NCBI GenBank assembly: GCA_937913075.1
Contig: CALEPU010000053.1
Coordinates: 1-6,187, forward strand
Direction of reading: 5' to 3'
Source: an uncultured Clostridia bacterium
GTDB taxonomy: Bacteria; Bacillota; Clostridia; Christensenellales; CAG-138
Length of the DNA: 6,187 nucleotides
Numbering within the stretch: the stretch's first letter is position 1; each line of letters starts with the position of its first letter. Position numbers and translations under genes: made by a program. Of this stretch, positions 4,457 through 6,187 are shown piece by piece. Under the pieces are notes generated by a model that was not told the DNA's origin, searched no databases, and worked only from the letters and a program-made list of their open reading frames with translations.

Positions 4457-6175
4457 ATGAACTATAACGATATAATCAAGGAGCATTTCGCTAAGATATC
4501 TCAGTATAAGGCGAGAGCTGACGGTTTATGGCTGAGAGGTGGCACGCCGGACAATCCTCAATGGGTTCACGTTGCAAACGGTACGGTTCTGTTGAACAAG
4601 ATCATTAACTATAACGATGGTTTCAAAACAGAAGAGCGTGTAGAGCTGATAACGGTTTATCAGGGCAAGTATTCCAAAAAGCATATCTTACCCAGTGAAA
4701 AATTAACTTCATCCAAGTTTGAAAGTGCCGCCCCTACCGTGGGTTTCAGTATTGACTCAACCAAAAAGCTGATTGATTCTATCCATGCTCAAGCCCCATA
4801 TTGCACCATTCAGGATACCTATACCCATACCGGATGGGCGGAGCTTGACGGTAAGCTTGCATTTTTGCACGCAGGCGGGGCGGTCGGCTCAGAAAAACCC
4901 GTCACGGTAGAGCTTGAAGGCGGTCTTTCAAACTATCGCTTTTCGGGGGGAAACCATGCTGATAAATGGGACGTTTTCAAGCAGCTTGTGAATGTTGCAC
5001 CCCAGCGGGTCATGTATCCCCTGCTTGCTTTTGCCGCTTTGTCTCCGCTCCTCTTCTTCCTTCGGAAGGAAGGGTTAAAACAGGGCTTTTTGATGTTCCT
5101 TTACGGTAAAACCAACACGGGTAAAACAACCTTAGCGGCTCTTGTTCTTTCGTTGTTTGGCAGCTTTGTGGGCGGCGAATTGCCCGCAAGTTTTCAGGAT
5201 ACAGCGTTGAGCATACCCAAGAAAGCTCAATTGTTGGCTGATGTTTTAATGGTGGTGGACGATTTTCACCCTACCGCTAACCGCAGGGAATCCGAAAGAA
5301 TGAGCGATATCGTGCAGAAGCTAAGCCGCGCCTATGGCAACCATACAGGGCGCAGCAGATTAACAGCAGATATTGAAATGGGGCAGCAGCATATCCCGAT
5401 GGGCAATGCTCTTTTAACAGGAGAAATGTACCCCGACATTGGCGAAAGCGGCTTCTCCCGAATGGTAACCATTGAAGTAAAGCCCAGCGATATAAACTTT
5501 GATACTCTATCCGAGGTTCAAGAAAAAGCGGATCGGTTATCCGAATGTATGAGGGAGTATGTTTCATGGTTAGCGGTAAACGGGAACAGTTACAGTAGCT
5601 TGATGAAACAAGAGTTTATCAATCAACGCAAAAGTGTACAGGGTTCAGGCTATGGAAGAACAGCGGAACAAATAGCCTATTTGATGGTATCAGTCAAAAT
5701 GGCGCTTATCTTCTTGAAGGATCAGAAGGTTATAACAGGTGAAGGCGCGGCGGCTGAAATCGCCAACACCGCTCTTAACCTCTTTATCGAATGGAGCAAA
5801 GAGCAGACCGCATCATTAAAGAGCAACGATCCTTGTATCATGTTCTTAACCGAACTGGATCATCTGATACAGACGAATGGAATATCATTCCTTAATGATC
5901 ATAATTCCGCTCTTGACAGATGGAAGGGCGGCTATCAAGATGATGAATATTATTATCTTGCATGGAAAACCGTTAGCGCAAAAATAACGCAATCGTTGCA
6001 GCAAAGGAATAGCCGCTTGCCTGTTGATTTTACTACCTTGAAGAAAAGGTTAGTTGAGGGCGGGTACATTATCCCCGGTAAGAACGGTAAGCCAGACAAG
6101 CAAAAGCGTTTTGGCGATAAAACACTATGGGTTGTATTCTTAAAGAAAGCCGCTCTTGATAACTTGCCCGACTAA
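4457..6175 (+). CDS. DUF927-type P-loop ATPase/helicase, probable replication protein of the element
   Basis: 572-residue cytoplasmic protein. Residues 1-170 form the DUF927-like N-terminal region, with the TGWAELDGKLAFLHAGG segment (125-141) typical of it. The motor follows: Walker A GKTNTGKT at 217-224, Walker B VLMVVDDF at 263-270 (D268, D269), a sensor-like NALLTGE at 317-323, and a candidate arginine finger R335 in GFSRMVTIEV. The C-terminus (about 520-572, VDFTTLKKRLVEGGYIIPG...KTLWVVFLKK) looks like a winged helix that could bind DNA. Proteins of this family occur in phages, ICEs and IMEs, where they are thought to unwind DNA during replication; there is no separate primase motif here. 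It is complete, in the family's usual size range, and third in an operon with two HTH genes, two bases after the second. An ATG three bases past its stop may open another gene but is cut off. Confidence 0.85.
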   Translation: MNYNDIIKEHFAKISQYKARADGLWLRGGTPDNPQWVHVANGTVLLNKIINYNDGFKTEERVELITVYQGKYSKKHILPSEKLTSSKFESAAPTVGFSIDSTKKLIDSIHAQAPYCTIQDTYTHTGWAELDGKLAFLHAGGAVGSEKPVTVELEGGLSNYRFSGGNHADKWDVFKQLVNVAPQRVMYPLLAFAALSPLLFFLRKEGLKQGFLMFLYGKTNTGKTTLAALVLSLFGSFVGGELPASFQDTALSIPKKAQLLADVLMVVDDFHPTANRRESERMSDIVQKLSRAYGNHTGRSRLTADIEMGQQHIPMGNALLTGEMYPDIGESGFSRMVTIEVKPSDINFDTLSEVQEKADRLSECMREYVSWLAVNGNSYSSLMKQEFINQRKSVQGSGYGRTAEQIAYLMVSVKMALIFLKDQKVITGEGAAAEIANTALNLFIEWSKEQTASLKSNDPCIMFLTELDHLIQTNGISFLNDHNSALDRWKGGYQDDEYYYLAWKTVSAKITQSLQQRNSRLPVDFTTLKKRLVEGGYIIPGKNGKPDKQKRFGDKTLWVVFLKKAALDNLPD

Positions 6176-6187
6176 CTATGCTTGTAA

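Larger units (their letters stand above)
2343..6187. mobile_element. Left part of an integrated element inserted in tRNA-Thr (ICE/IME/satellite type), right end outside window
   Basis: The left boundary is where tRNA similarity stops (about 2342). To the right lie a repeat-rich non-coding end, a zinc-finger protein gene, two excisionase-like HTH genes and a DUF927-type ATPase, a gene set typical of the replication/excision module of integrative elements. Codon choice also changes: the left genes favour G/C in third positions, while the right genes use many more A/T-ending codons. No integrase, relaxase, capsid or cargo gene is visible in the window, so the element class cannot be fixed. The integrase is expected beyond the right edge. 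Confidence 0.72.

Noticed and set aside
2904..6175. Known defence, toxin-antitoxin or retron system
   Set aside because: No reverse transcriptase, nuclease, toxin pair or other effector motif is visible; the genes fit a replication/excision module better.

Overview
The window looks like a Clostridia-type Bacillota chromosome (Oscillospiraceae/Ruminococcaceae-like). The grounds are a DUF1292 gene (a Bacillota family), strong AGGAGG-type ribosome binding sites, consensus sigma-A promoters, and a topoisomerase IV-like ParE. The left third is ordinary chromosome. The right two thirds is the left end of an integrated mobile element that continues past the window.

Chromosomal part (1-2342), all on the minus strand. 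It reads, right to left: the 3' half of a tRNA-Thr(GGT) gene with its own rho-independent terminator; a DUF1292 gene whose loop and C-terminal tail have become extremely cysteine-rich (15 Cys in 126 residues); a terminator whose U-tract abuts a perfect consensus promoter; and a type IIA topoisomerase B subunit (probably parE), cut by the window edge after 523 residues.

Junction. Similarity to a tRNA stops inside the anticodon loop at about 2342. The 5' half of the tRNA is absent and is replaced by unrelated AT-rich sequence. This is the expected attL of an element that entered the anticodon region of a tRNA gene. The intact tRNA and the other att copy should lie at the far end, outside the window. 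No integrase gene is visible here.

Element part (2343-6187+). About 560 bp of non-coding DNA comes first and is dense in short repeats: three GTATTGGTTT direct repeats 120-165 bp from the junction, two opposed clusters of GTTAC words, an 8-bp inverted repeat, and five copies of an ACAYRGTAAAAAGGY-like motif. It is probably a cis-acting control region (recombinase arm sites, replication origin, or both). Next is a minus-strand gene for a 322-residue protein with a CxxC...CxxC zinc finger. A divergent spacer carries a 9-bp inverted repeat. A tight plus-strand operon follows: two small excisionase/MerR-like helix-turn-helix proteins (overlapping by ATGA) and a 572-residue DUF927-type P-loop ATPase/helicase 2 bp downstream. 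I infer a replication/excision module of an integrative element (IME, ICE or phage-satellite type). The families are recognised by motif and recall only; no search was run.
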